This document shows positions 1 through 5,731 of a stretch of 5,783 nt of DNA, in pieces. The notes beneath the pieces were generated by a model that did not search any database, was not told the origin of the DNA, and saw only the letters and a list, made by a program, of their open reading frames with translations. The position numbers and the translations under genes were made by a program. The stretch covers positions 1 through 5,783 of the forward strand of contig CAIXSC010001049.1 in NCBI GenBank assembly GCA_903921945.1, read 5' to 3'. This stretch comes from an uncultured Planctomycetaceae bacterium. GTDB taxonomy: Bacteria; Planctomycetota; Planctomycetia; Pirellulales; Pirellulaceae. Numbering within the stretch: position 1 is the stretch's first letter; each line of letters starts with the position of its first letter.

Positions 1-28
1 ACTCACCGATGTCAGCGGTCGCGTGCAT
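1..28 (-). CDS. Start of a divergent gene, cut off by the window edge
   Basis: On the minus strand an ATG at 28-26 opens a frame that stays open to the window edge and reads M-H-A-T-A-D-I-G-E. It is preceded by GAGGAGG (34-40 on the plus strand as CCTCCTC) with a 5-base spacer, one of the best ribosome binding sites in the window. That signal, rather than the length, is the reason for calling a gene. Nine residues cannot identify a family. The H-x-T-A-x-I-G-E pattern resembles the first turns of left-handed beta-helix (hexapeptide) acyltransferases, but this is only a hint. The gene would be transcribed away from the esterase, so the two share the spacer at 29-269. Confidence 0.5.
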
Positions 29-33
29 GATCG

Positions 34-40
34 CCTCCTC
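34..40 (-). promoter_or_regulatory. Shine-Dalgarno of the divergent left-edge gene
   Basis: CCTCCTC on the plus strand reads GAGGAGG on the minus strand, 5 bases before the ATG at 28-26. It decides the start of the cut-off gene and argues against the overlapping 66-codon minus-strand frame. Confidence 0.5.
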
Positions 41-254
41 GCTTGACCGGTTTCCCGCCATACATTGCCAGTGTATCGACGAGATCGTTGTTACGCCCAC
101 TCATTGTTCGGTGAACAGCCAGAGCCCAGAGCTTCCCGATGTTGACTCGAAGGATAGCGGGCGAATCTACTTGTAACGATGGAAAGGCAAGACAGAACCT
201 TTTCCATTCCACAGGAGATGTGGACGTGTTTCAGCCAGTGGATAGCGAAACGGT
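41..254. other. Divergent intergenic spacer
   Basis: About 210 bases lie between two outward-facing ribosome binding sites, so promoters for both flanking genes are expected here. No clear -35/-10 pair, operator palindrome or riboswitch fold was found on either strand. A 66-codon minus-strand frame crosses the spacer, but it runs through the ribosome binding site and start of the left-edge gene and resembles no known family, so it is not called. Confidence 0.45.
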
Positions 255-260
255 GAAAGG
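255..260 (+). promoter_or_regulatory. Shine-Dalgarno deciding the esterase start
   Basis: GAAAGG lies 9 bases before the ATG at 270. The in-frame TTG at 261 directly abuts this site and would have no usable spacer, so the ATG is preferred. Confidence 0.5.
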
Positions 261-269
261 TTGGGATCG

Positions 270-1226
270 ATGAAACGCTGGCTGCTGGCTGCGGCGTTCT
301 ATGGGCTCGTTGGCATCGCCACGATTCCTGTCGTGTCGGTCGTTGCGCAAGTCGCCTTCCGAGCTCCGCGCGGGATGCGTTCGCTTACCGTGGGAACCTT
401 GGAGCGGGAGTTTCTCGTCCATGTGCCCGCCAACCTCGGCAGCTCGCCGGTGCCGCTGGTCTTTGTGTTTCACGGCGGCAATGGCCAGGCCACAGGCACG
501 ATGGGTCTCACGGGATTCAGCGAACTGGCCGACAAAGAGACGTTTATCGTCGTGTATCCGCAGGGTATCGGGCGGAACTGGAACGATGGGCGGGTCACGC
601 AAGTTTCCGAGGCGCACCGCGACAACGTGGACGACCTGGCGTTCTTCGACGCGTTGCTGGCCGCGTTGACGCGCGAGTATCGCGTCGACACGAAACGCGT
701 CTACGCCACCGGTATTTCGAACGGCGCGATTTTTTCGCATTATCTAGCCGCGAATCGCGCGGAGAAGATCGCCGCGATCGCTCCGGTGGTGGGCGGGATC
801 GCCACGCCATTCAATAAGCGTTTCAAGCCATCGCAGCCGGTGAGTGTGCTCATGATTCAAGGCACGGATGACCCGCTCGTGCCTTATAACGGGGGACGGA
901 TCGCGGGCCGCGAGCGCCAGGATCGAGGAAGCATTATCGGCACCGACGAAGCGATTCGGCTTTGGACTCGCGTCAACGGCTGCGATTCCGAGCCCATCAC
1001 CAAGCCGCTCCCCGACCGGGACGCGAACGATGGCTGCCGGTCCGAGGAGCAGCGTTGGACTGGCGGCCGGGGCCGGACCGAGGTCGTTCTGTGGAGAGTC
1101 CTGGGGGGTGGCCATACTTGGCCCAGCGGTCCACGGTATTTACCCGAACGGTTGATCGGTCGTGTGACTCGCGATTTCGGCAGCGCGGAAATCTGGGAGT
1201 TCTTTGAATCCCATCCAAAACCGTAA
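270..1226 (+). CDS. Secreted or anchored alpha/beta-hydrolase, PHB depolymerase/LpqC-type esterase
   Basis: A 318-residue serine ester hydrolase of the polyhydroxybutyrate depolymerase/feruloyl esterase group (LpqC-like). Seen from the ATG at 270: a K-R-W start and hydrophobic segment at residues 4-27 ending near V-V-A, which fits a signal peptide or membrane anchor; the oxyanion-side motif VFVFHGGNG (65-73); the nucleophile elbow GISNG (148-152, Ser150); GTDDPLVPY (198-206) carrying the probable acid Asp201; and GGGHTWPSG (279-287) with His282. W-T-R-V-N-G-C and a later D-G-C give Cys238 and Cys256, which may form a disulfide outside the cytoplasm. Length and domain order are normal for the family and the gene looks intact. 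Family members cleave polyester, acetyl-xylan or feruloyl esters, and the true substrate cannot be told here. It stands alone: 314 bases and two terminator-like hairpins separate it from the downstream operon. Confidence 0.88.
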   Translation: MKRWLLAAAFYGLVGIATIPVVSVVAQVAFRAPRGMRSLTVGTLEREFLVHVPANLGSSPVPLVFVFHGGNGQATGTMGLTGFSELADKETFIVVYPQGIGRNWNDGRVTQVSEAHRDNVDDLAFFDALLAALTREYRVDTKRVYATGISNGAIFSHYLAANRAEKIAAIAPVVGGIATPFNKRFKPSQPVSVLMIQGTDDPLVPYNGGRIAGRERQDRGSIIGTDEAIRLWTRVNGCDSEPITKPLPDRDANDGCRSEEQRWTGGRGRTEVVLWRVLGGGHTWPSGPRYLPERLIGRVTRDFGSAEIWEFFESHPKP

Positions 1227-1281
1227 GTCGCCTGCGGAGTGCTACGACCGCCAGGCCGCCCGCGTCGACGATCCGCAATAA

Positions 1282-1332
1282 GCTCGTCCAGTGTCACTGC
1301 TCGTCCAGTGTCGCCGCTCGTCCAGTGTTTCT
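1282..1332. repeat. Three-copy tandem repeat, 17-bp period
   Basis: GCTCGTCCAGTGT occurs exactly at 1282-1294, 1299-1311 and 1316-1328. Each 13-bp core is followed by four variable bases (CACT, CGCC, TTCT), giving a strict 17-bp period. A fourth unit begins GCT but then diverges. Conserved cores with variable gaps could be a protein-binding array or the remains of replication slippage. Three copies with 4-base gaps do not make a CRISPR. Confidence 0.85.
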
Positions 1333-1356
1333 GCTTGGTTTGCCCAGGCGGTGGAG

Positions 1357-1397
1357 CAGCGGCCTTCCAGACGTCGACGAAGGCTTGGCTGCCGCTG
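1357..1397. repeat. Nested inverted repeats
   Basis: CAGCGGC (1357-1363) is matched by GCCGCTG (1391-1397). Inside it, GCCTTC (1362-1367) pairs with GAAGGC (1379-1384) around a loop containing the GTCGAC palindrome. The two pairings share bases 1362-1363, so they would form alternative or slightly offset stems. No T run follows directly. The right arm shares its last base with the next hairpin (1397-1427). Confidence 0.5.
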
Positions 1398-1427
1398 GTT
1401 TACCGCGAGCGTTAAACCCCTTTTTTT
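1397..1427 (+). terminator. Terminator-like hairpin followed by T7
   Basis: GGTTTA (1397-1402) pairs perfectly with TAAACC (1413-1418). An inner CGC/GCG extends the stem across one C-T mismatch. Two C residues and then seven T residues (1421-1427) follow, the layout of a factor-independent terminator on the plus strand. The outer stem is only moderately GC-rich, so efficiency is uncertain. It lies about 170 bases beyond the esterase stop. Confidence 0.55.
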
Positions 1428-1443
1428 CGGGCGCGGCAACCTG

Positions 1444-1476
1444 AAACGCCGCCGCTTGCGGCCTTTCGGCGTTTTT
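1444..1476 (+). terminator. Factor-independent terminator
   Basis: AAACGCCG (1444-1451) pairs with CGGCGTTT (1467-1474), and the run TTTTT spans 1472-1476. The intervening 15 bases hold a small CCG/CGG hairpin. It is better placed than the preceding hairpin to insulate the operon from upstream transcription. The A-rich 5' arm leaves some possibility of action on the minus strand. Confidence 0.65.
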
Positions 1477-1526
1477 AATACCATTTTTCCGCGTTGATCG
1501 AGCGACCTTGGGGGGACGCGCCAAAC

Positions 1527-1533
1527 GGGGAGG
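1527..1533 (+). promoter_or_regulatory. Shine-Dalgarno deciding the symporter start
   Basis: GGGGAGG lies 7 bases before the GTG at 1541. A longer in-frame start, TTG at 1508, lacks a comparable site and would add 11 charged, glycine-rich residues not expected before the first membrane segment. Confidence 0.65.
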
Positions 1534-1540
1534 CGCTGCG

Positions 1541-3034
1541 GTGGATTTCTTCGATTGGCTCGTGCTGGCCGCTTTCGCCGTCGTGATGACGGGGGTCGGG
1601 TTGTACTATTCGCGGACGAACAAAACGCCGGACGACTATCTGTTAGGTGGCCGGAGAATGTCGCCGATCGCCGTCGGCCTGTCGCTTTTCGCCACGATTG
1701 TCAGCACCCTGTCGTATCTCGCCAATCCGGGCGAGATGATCAGTCACGGACCGATGATGGCGTCCCAGGTCGCCGCCTTTCCGCTGGTGTTCGTGATCGT
1801 TGGTTACGGATTGATACCTCTCCTGATGCGACAGCCGGTCACCAGCGCTTATGAATTGCTGGAATCGCGGTTGGGCATGAGCAGTCGGATGGCTGGGGCG
1901 AGCGTGTTCCTGCTGCTGCGGTTCGGCTGGATGGCGACGATTTTATACGCGACCAGCAGCGTGGTGCTCGTGCCGTTGCTGAACCTCGATCAGAACTGGA
2001 CCGCCGTGTTGTGTGTGCTCTTAGGGTTGATTACCGCCGTCTATTCGTCCATGGGTGGACTGAAGGCGGTGGTCATGACCGATGCCATCCAATCGGTCAC
2101 GATGTTGGCGGGAGCTGTGATCACGGTCTTGGTAATCACGGTGAAGATGGGCGGCTTCGATGCGTGGTGGCCGAATGAATGGCCAAGCCACTGGCAGGAG
2201 CCGAATTGGGGATTCGATCCGGATGCGCGGGTCGCGTTCGGCGTGTTGATGGTTTCCACCACGCTCTGGTACGTCTGCACGAACGGCTCGGACCAGATGT
2301 CGATTCAGCGGTTTTTGGCGACCCGCGACGCGCCGGCCGCCAGAAAGACCTTGTTGGTGTCCCAGGTTGCGGATGGGTCGGTATCGTTGTTGTTAGGGCT
2401 GACGGGAATCGCGATCCTCGGCTTTTACCGTGTCCATCCGCCCGAACTCCCTCCCGGCCAGACATTGCACGGCATTGGCGATCAGCTGTTTCCACGATTC
2501 ATCATGACGCAGATGCCGTCGGGGCTTGCGGGGTTGGTGCTGGCCGCCATCTTGTCCGCCGCGCTCTCCAGCCTGTCCTCCGGCGTGAACTCGGCTTGCG
2601 CCGTCCTGGAGCGGGACTTTTTATCGCATTGGTTATCGAAGGAATCCACCGATTCGGCCACCGTCGCACGGCTTAAGTGGCTTACTTGGCTGGTCACCTT
2701 GGTCGCCATGGGGTTGAGCATGTTCAATCTGCTCTTTGTTGGAAACCTTGTCGAGCGTTGTTTCAAATTGATCAATCTCTTGACGGCGCCGCTATTCGTG
2801 CTGTTCTTCCTGGCTTTATTCGTGCCTCGCGCGAATGAATTCGGGGCTTGGGTCGGATTGGTGGCCAGCATCGCGACGGCCGTGTCGATCGCGTACGCCA
2901 AAGAATTGAGCCTGCCACTGACGCTGAGTTTTGTCTGGATCATTCCAGGTTCGTTGCTGGTAGGGGTCGCCGTTGGAACCGTGGCCAGTGTTCTGCGGCC
3001 CAGTCACTCGAAAGGAGCAAGCGATGGCCTTTGA
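1541..3034 (+). CDS. Sodium:solute symporter (SSS/SLC5 family)
   Basis: A 497-residue inner-membrane sodium-coupled importer with the usual family length and about 13 hydrophobic segments. Seen from the GTG at 1541: the first helix and loop with Y-S-R-T-N-K-T-P-D-D-Y and LLGGRRMS (about 34-41); YSSMGGLKAVVMTDAIQ (168-184), the conserved family signature loop; SDQMSIQRFLATRD (250-263), the typical D-Q-x-x-x-Q-R-[FY] motif; and ALSSLSSGVNS (341-351), the TM8-like stretch whose paired serines line the Na2 sodium site in studied members. V-T-S-A-Y-E-L-L-E-S-R-L (100-111) recalls the SLC5A8/monocarboxylate and related sugar branches, but the substrate is not readable. Solute is probably driven in by the sodium gradient. 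It is the first gene of a four-gene operon, and its last 11 bases contain the start of the oxygenase gene. Confidence 0.92.
   Translation: MDFFDWLVLAAFAVVMTGVGLYYSRTNKTPDDYLLGGRRMSPIAVGLSLFATIVSTLSYLANPGEMISHGPMMASQVAAFPLVFVIVGYGLIPLLMRQPVTSAYELLESRLGMSSRMAGASVFLLLRFGWMATILYATSSVVLVPLLNLDQNWTAVLCVLLGLITAVYSSMGGLKAVVMTDAIQSVTMLAGAVITVLVITVKMGGFDAWWPNEWPSHWQEPNWGFDPDARVAFGVLMVSTTLWYVCTNGSDQMSIQRFLATRDAPAARKTLLVSQVADGSVSLLLGLTGIAILGFYRVHPPELPPGQTLHGIGDQLFPRFIMTQMPSGLAGLVLAAILSAALSSLSSGVNSACAVLERDFLSHWLSKESTDSATVARLKWLTWLVTLVAMGLSMFNLLFVGNLVERCFKLINLLTAPLFVLFFLALFVPRANEFGAWVGLVASIATAVSIAYAKELSLPLTLSFVWIIPGSLLVGVAVGTVASVLRPSHSKGASDGL
3011..3017 (+). promoter_or_regulatory. Shine-Dalgarno of the oxygenase inside the symporter gene
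   Basis: AAAGGAG sits 6 bases before the ATG at 3024 and lies within the last codons of the symporter. It fixes the oxygenase start and rules out the in-frame ATG at 2973, which would add 17 residues translated deep within the upstream gene. Confidence 0.75.
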
Positions 3035-3776
3035 GCTTGAAAAGCAACAGTACGATGAACATGGGTTTGTGATCGTTCGTCAATTGTTAAATCCAGCCGA
3101 GTTCGGCGAACTGACAGCGAATCTCGACCGCTATATCCGCGAGGTGGTCCCGACTCTCGCCGACTCGCACGCCTTTTACCAGGATCGTTCGAAGCCCGAG
3201 ACGCTCAAACAAATGCAGCATATGGGTGGCGACGCCTTCTTTCGGGACTATGTTCACCATCCGAAATGGAAGGCGTTGGCCGAAGCGTTGATCGGCGAAC
3301 CGGCGTCGGCGGACGAGCCTGAATGGTTTAACAAGCCGCCCGCGACCCACCATGTCACGCCGCCCCATCAGGACAATTATTATTTTTGCCTGGAGCCGGC
3401 GAATGTGTTGACGATCTGGATGGCGTTGGATTCCGTGGATGCGGAAAACGGATGCCTTCGTTATGTGGATGGCTCGCATCGCCGCGGCTATCGAAAGCAT
3501 GCCAAGTCCCAGATCCTCGGCTTCTCGCAAGGGATCATGGATTACACCACGGACGACTTTAATCGCGAACGGGCGGCGCTCATGGAACCGGGCGATGCGG
3601 TGGTTCATCACGGCATGATGATTCACCGCGCGGATGCGAATTTGTCGGCCACGCGGCATCGGCGTTCGTTCGCGATGGTGTTCAAAGGCGTTTCGTGCCG
3701 GCGGGACGAGTCGGCTTTCGCCCGCTACATGGCTTCGGCGCGGGAACAGCATAGCGCGATGGGATTGAAGACTTGA
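3024..3776 (+). CDS. PhyH-family Fe(II)/2-oxoglutarate dioxygenase
   Basis: A 250-residue phytanoyl-CoA dioxygenase-like oxygenase. The family uses Fe(II), O2 and 2-oxoglutarate to hydroxylate or otherwise oxidise small molecules, releasing succinate and CO2. Seen: a family-typical N-terminus Y-D-E-H-G-F-V-I-V-R-Q-L-L; the iron-binding HQD (His115 and Asp117) in T-P-P-H-Q-D-N-Y-Y-F; W-M-A-L-D-S-V-D-A-E-N-G-C-L-R-Y, followed by V-D-G-S-H-R, the hallmark core of the double-stranded beta-helix; and the distal His201 in M-M-I-H-R-A-D-A-N, with Arg213 about 12 residues on, in the place that binds 2-oxoglutarate. All metal ligands are present, so it should be active. There is no signal peptide and a cytoplasmic location is inferred. 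The ATG overlaps the symporter end by 11 bases, which suggests translational coupling. The substrate is unknown; bacterial homologues act on many compounds besides phytanoyl-CoA. Confidence 0.9.
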   Translation: MAFELEKQQYDEHGFVIVRQLLNPAEFGELTANLDRYIREVVPTLADSHAFYQDRSKPETLKQMQHMGGDAFFRDYVHHPKWKALAEALIGEPASADEPEWFNKPPATHHVTPPHQDNYYFCLEPANVLTIWMALDSVDAENGCLRYVDGSHRRGYRKHAKSQILGFSQGIMDYTTDDFNRERAALMEPGDAVVHHGMMIHRADANLSATRHRRSFAMVFKGVSCRRDESAFARYMASAREQHSAMGLKT

Positions 3777-3789
3777 GGACGGGGCGGCG

Positions 3790-4839
3790 ATGATTGACCT
3801 CTCGAAAAGCTCGGCGGCTTCGCCCTTGGTGCATTCGGTCGATGTCGATCCGGGCGTGTCTTGGTCGAAGCGCTCCGCGGTGGCGATCGACGCGCCGCCA
3901 GATTGCGACCCACAGCCGACGCCGGAAGCCGTTTGGCCGAATGACGCGCGGCGGACCGGGATCTGTGGCGTCGTATCGCCGCGCGTTGTGTGCCTGCCTG
4001 GCGGCGGTTACCGCATGTACTACTCGCAAATGCTCCCGCGACCAGGGTTTCCCGCCGGTGCGAACGACTACGATCAGGTGTCGGCGCGGATCCTCAGCGC
4101 GTACTCCGACGATGGCGAAGCGTGGACTGCCGAGCCGGGTGTCCGGCTATCGCCTCAGGAGGGTGGAGCGGGCGACTTTCGCGTGGTCTCCTCGGAAGTG
4201 GTGCCCGTGGGCGACGGCAGCCGGTTGCGCATGTATTTCGAATGCTGCGAGGGCCCGCAGACCATCACGAACACGATCCGCAGCGCGACTTCCACCGACG
4301 GACTGCGGTGGACCGTCGATCCGGGCGTTCGCGTGGAAACGGCCGGTCACAACTACGCCTCGCCCCGCATCGTCTTTCTTGCCGACGGCCGGTGTCGTAT
4401 GTATCTGTTCGATCGAGGCCAGGGGATTATCAGCTTGATATCCGACGATGGACTCATATTCGCACGCGAACCTGGATTGCGAATCGCCCAGGATGGCCCT
4501 TTCGACAAGCTTTGCGCATTCGCCCCGGAAATCGTGCTCGTCAAGGACGCGGGTTACGTCATGTACTATGCCGGTTATGGCAGTGCCACTCGCGCCGACA
4601 TCTTACGCGCTGTCTCGTCGGATGGACTGCATTGGAGCAAGTCGGCTGAACCCGTGATCGCGCCGGGCCCGGGTGGCTGGGATGCCGCGAAGGCGTCGGA
4701 GATGTGTCTCATCCCAGTTCCGAGCGCGGAAGGCGGCGCCCCCAACTATCGCCTGTTTTATGAAGCGTGCGATGGGACCGCCCCAGGGGCTCGCGGAGTC
4801 TGGCGAATCGCCGCCGCCACCAGTCGATCGGCGAGATAG
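3790..4839 (+). CDS. Five-bladed beta-propeller protein, glycoside-hydrolase-like (GH43/GH32 fold)
   Basis: A 349-residue protein built from five internal repeats. A strand ending in R-[ML]-[YF]-[YF] recurs as YRMYYSQ (74-80), LRMYFECC (146-153), CRMYLFDRG (202-210), YVMYYAGYG (256-264) and YRLFYEACDG (320-329). Each of the first four is followed by S-x-D-G-x-x-[WF] (SDDGEAW, STDGLRW, SDDGLIF, SSDGLHW) and often by [DE]-P-G-[VL]-R. The N-terminal D-P-G-V-S-W-S-K looks like the second half of a blade that the last repeat completes, a common ring-closing arrangement. This layout is known from GH43/GH32/GH117-type propellers acting on glycans. The S-x-D-G-x-x-W motif is one residue shorter than the sialidase Asp-box. 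Catalytic acids cannot be assigned; Glu136, Glu247 and Glu304 are candidates. No signal peptide is visible, so it is probably cytoplasmic. It starts 13 bases after the oxygenase stop. A binding-only role is possible. Confidence 0.72.
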   Translation: MIDLSKSSAASPLVHSVDVDPGVSWSKRSAVAIDAPPDCDPQPTPEAVWPNDARRTGICGVVSPRVVCLPGGGYRMYYSQMLPRPGFPAGANDYDQVSARILSAYSDDGEAWTAEPGVRLSPQEGGAGDFRVVSSEVVPVGDGSRLRMYFECCEGPQTITNTIRSATSTDGLRWTVDPGVRVETAGHNYASPRIVFLADGRCRMYLFDRGQGIISLISDDGLIFAREPGLRIAQDGPFDKLCAFAPEIVLVKDAGYVMYYAGYGSATRADILRAVSSDGLHWSKSAEPVIAPGPGGWDAAKASEMCLIPVPSAEGGAPNYRLFYEACDGTAPGARGVWRIAAATSRSAR

Positions 4840-4879
4840 CAACTCGATCGGGAACCACAGGCACTTTTGAAGACCGGTG

Positions 4880-5590
4880 ATGGCACGGATGACCGACTAC
4901 CTAGAGACATTCGACGAGGGGCCTGGCGGTTGGTTTGGTTGGATTGACAACGCGCGTGGCCCCAAGCCGCTGGAACGCGGCCCAAGTTGCGTCATTTCGC
5001 GCAGCCCCTGGTGGATCGATTACAACCATGCACCGCCGGGCGCCGGCTATATGCACCTGCTCTTTATCCTGCTGACCCAAGGAAGCCCTGGCGAGCATCA
5101 GCGGGAGGTAAGCGGCGATAATCGATTCATTCGGAGCCGTTTTGGCACCGATTTCACCAACGCGAAACTGACCGTGCGACTCAAAGGGGAACTGATCGCC
5201 CGGAATTCCCAGCTCTTGCTCCTGTGCCAGAGCGTGAACCGGGGAATCTGTTCGGGGTGGCTTTTGACGGGGCAACCGCTCGCGGTCACCGAGGATTGGT
5301 CCGAGCAATCGATCGTGATTGTCCCTGACGAGTCGTCCTGGACCTGTTTGGGCAGCCGTCATGATCGGACGGACTTCTACGGCCAGTTGCCACTCCGCAC
5401 CGTGCTAGCCGACGTCAACGTCGACATTCTGTTGGTGCTGTTCCCGCTGGACATTGCGCCCATGGGACCGCTGCCGGGCGATCCGGATCGGCTCAGGCCC
5501 GAAAGGGATTACCCCGTATGGCGCAGCCGCTTGCCGGAAGGCTACGTGATGCTCGACGAGGTGCGACTCGAAGCGCCGCTTCACCGGTAG
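4880..5590 (+). CDS. Unrecognised Trp-rich, probably all-beta protein
   Basis: About 236 residues, not recognised as a named family. It opens with Y-L-E-T-F-D-E-G-P-G-G-W-F-G-W, and the phrase E-T-F-D-x-G-x-x-G-W is typical of the first strand of galactose-binding-like or laminin-G-like beta-sandwich domains. Alternating hydrophobic strands follow (K-L-T-V-R-L-K-G-E-L, S-Q-L-L-L-L-C-Q), and it ends G-Y-V-M-L-D-E-V-R-L, the usual last strand of such domains. It has many Trp residues, including S-P-W-W-I-D-Y, and a Pro/Asp/Arg-rich loop around P-G-D-P-D-R-L-R-P-E-R-D-Y. It lacks a signal peptide and membrane segments. Carbohydrate or other ligand binding beside the propeller protein is an inference. 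The start is unsure: GTG 4877, ATG 4880 and ATG 4889 are in frame. ATG 4880 is chosen for the GAAGA at 4869-4873. The gap after the propeller gene is 40 bases, so it is probably the last gene of the operon. Confidence 0.75.
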   Translation: MARMTDYLETFDEGPGGWFGWIDNARGPKPLERGPSCVISRSPWWIDYNHAPPGAGYMHLLFILLTQGSPGEHQREVSGDNRFIRSRFGTDFTNAKLTVRLKGELIARNSQLLLLCQSVNRGICSGWLLTGQPLAVTEDWSEQSIVIVPDESSWTCLGSRHDRTDFYGQLPLRTVLADVNVDILLVLFPLDIAPMGPLPGDPDRLRPERDYPVWRSRLPEGYVMLDEVRLEAPLHR

Positions 5591-5625
5591 CCCAAGACAG
5601 CGTCGGTGGCAGCTTCCTCTTGGCA

Positions 5626-5646
5626 CGACGGACATCCTATCCGTCG
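5626..5646 (+). terminator. Hairpin after the operon, possible terminator without T run
   Basis: CGACGGA (5626-5632) pairs perfectly with TCCGTCG (5640-5646) around a 7-base loop, 36 bases after the last stop codon. No T run follows, so it may be a transcript-end stabiliser or a repeat arm rather than a factor-independent terminator. Confidence 0.4.
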
Positions 5647-5676
5647 ACCGCGGGCCATGAGCCGTCGACCGTGGGC
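5641..5676. repeat. Short direct repeat around GTCGAC
   Basis: CCGTCGACCGCGGGC (5641-5655) and CCGTCGACCGTGGGC (5662-5676) match at 14 of 15 bases with a 21-bp offset. The first copy shares its first six bases with the right arm of the preceding hairpin. Confidence 0.7.
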
Positions 5677-5692
5677 GATCGCAGAGCGAACA

Positions 5693-5703
5693 GTGCCTGG
5701 CAC
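5693..5703. repeat. Perfect short palindrome GTGCC-T-GGCAC
   Basis: Five paired bases around a single central T, in noncoding sequence. It could be an operator half-site pair or part of a dispersed repeat; nothing in the window decides this. Confidence 0.4.
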
Positions 5704-5731
5704 GAATGGTTTGCTCGGCACCGCCTTCCTC

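Larger units (their letters stand above)
1227..1526. other. Structured, gene-free intergenic region
   Basis: This stretch separates the esterase from the operon. Short frames cross it on both strands, but they are rich in Arg/Ser/Pro, lack ribosome binding sites and read through hairpins and a repeat whose 17-bp period is not a multiple of three. In order it holds a 17-bp tandem repeat (1282-1332), inverted repeats around 1357-1397, and two terminator-like hairpins. The operon promoter should lie in the last part (about 1477-1526), but no convincing -35/-10 pair was seen. Confidence 0.6.

Noticed and set aside
12..212. 66-codon minus-strand open frame before the esterase
   Set aside because: It runs through the strong ribosome binding site and start of the left-edge gene in another frame, has no recognisable family and no good start signal of its own.
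231..740. 169-codon minus-strand open frame over the esterase
   Set aside because: It lies opposite the esterase, whose catalytic motifs are intact, and has an Arg/His-rich composition typical of an antisense shadow in GC-rich DNA.
1282..1332. CRISPR-like array
   Set aside because: There are only three 13-bp cores with 4-base gaps, far too short for repeats and spacers, and no cas genes are present.
1508..1540. Longer symporter N-terminus from TTG at 1508
   Set aside because: There is no well-spaced ribosome binding site, while GGGGAGG is ideally placed for the GTG at 1541.
3087..3752. 221-codon minus-strand open frame over the oxygenase
   Set aside because: It fully overlaps a gene with all PhyH metal ligands, has no ribosome binding site and no family resemblance.
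3794..4438. 214-codon plus-strand frame inside the propeller gene
   Set aside because: Its Arg- and Cys-rich composition and lack of repeats contrast with the clear blade pattern in the frame starting at 3790.
3790..4839. Calling the propeller protein a sialidase
   Set aside because: The repeated motif is S-x-D-G-x-x-W, one residue shorter than the true Asp-box, and the sialidase arginine triad could not be identified.
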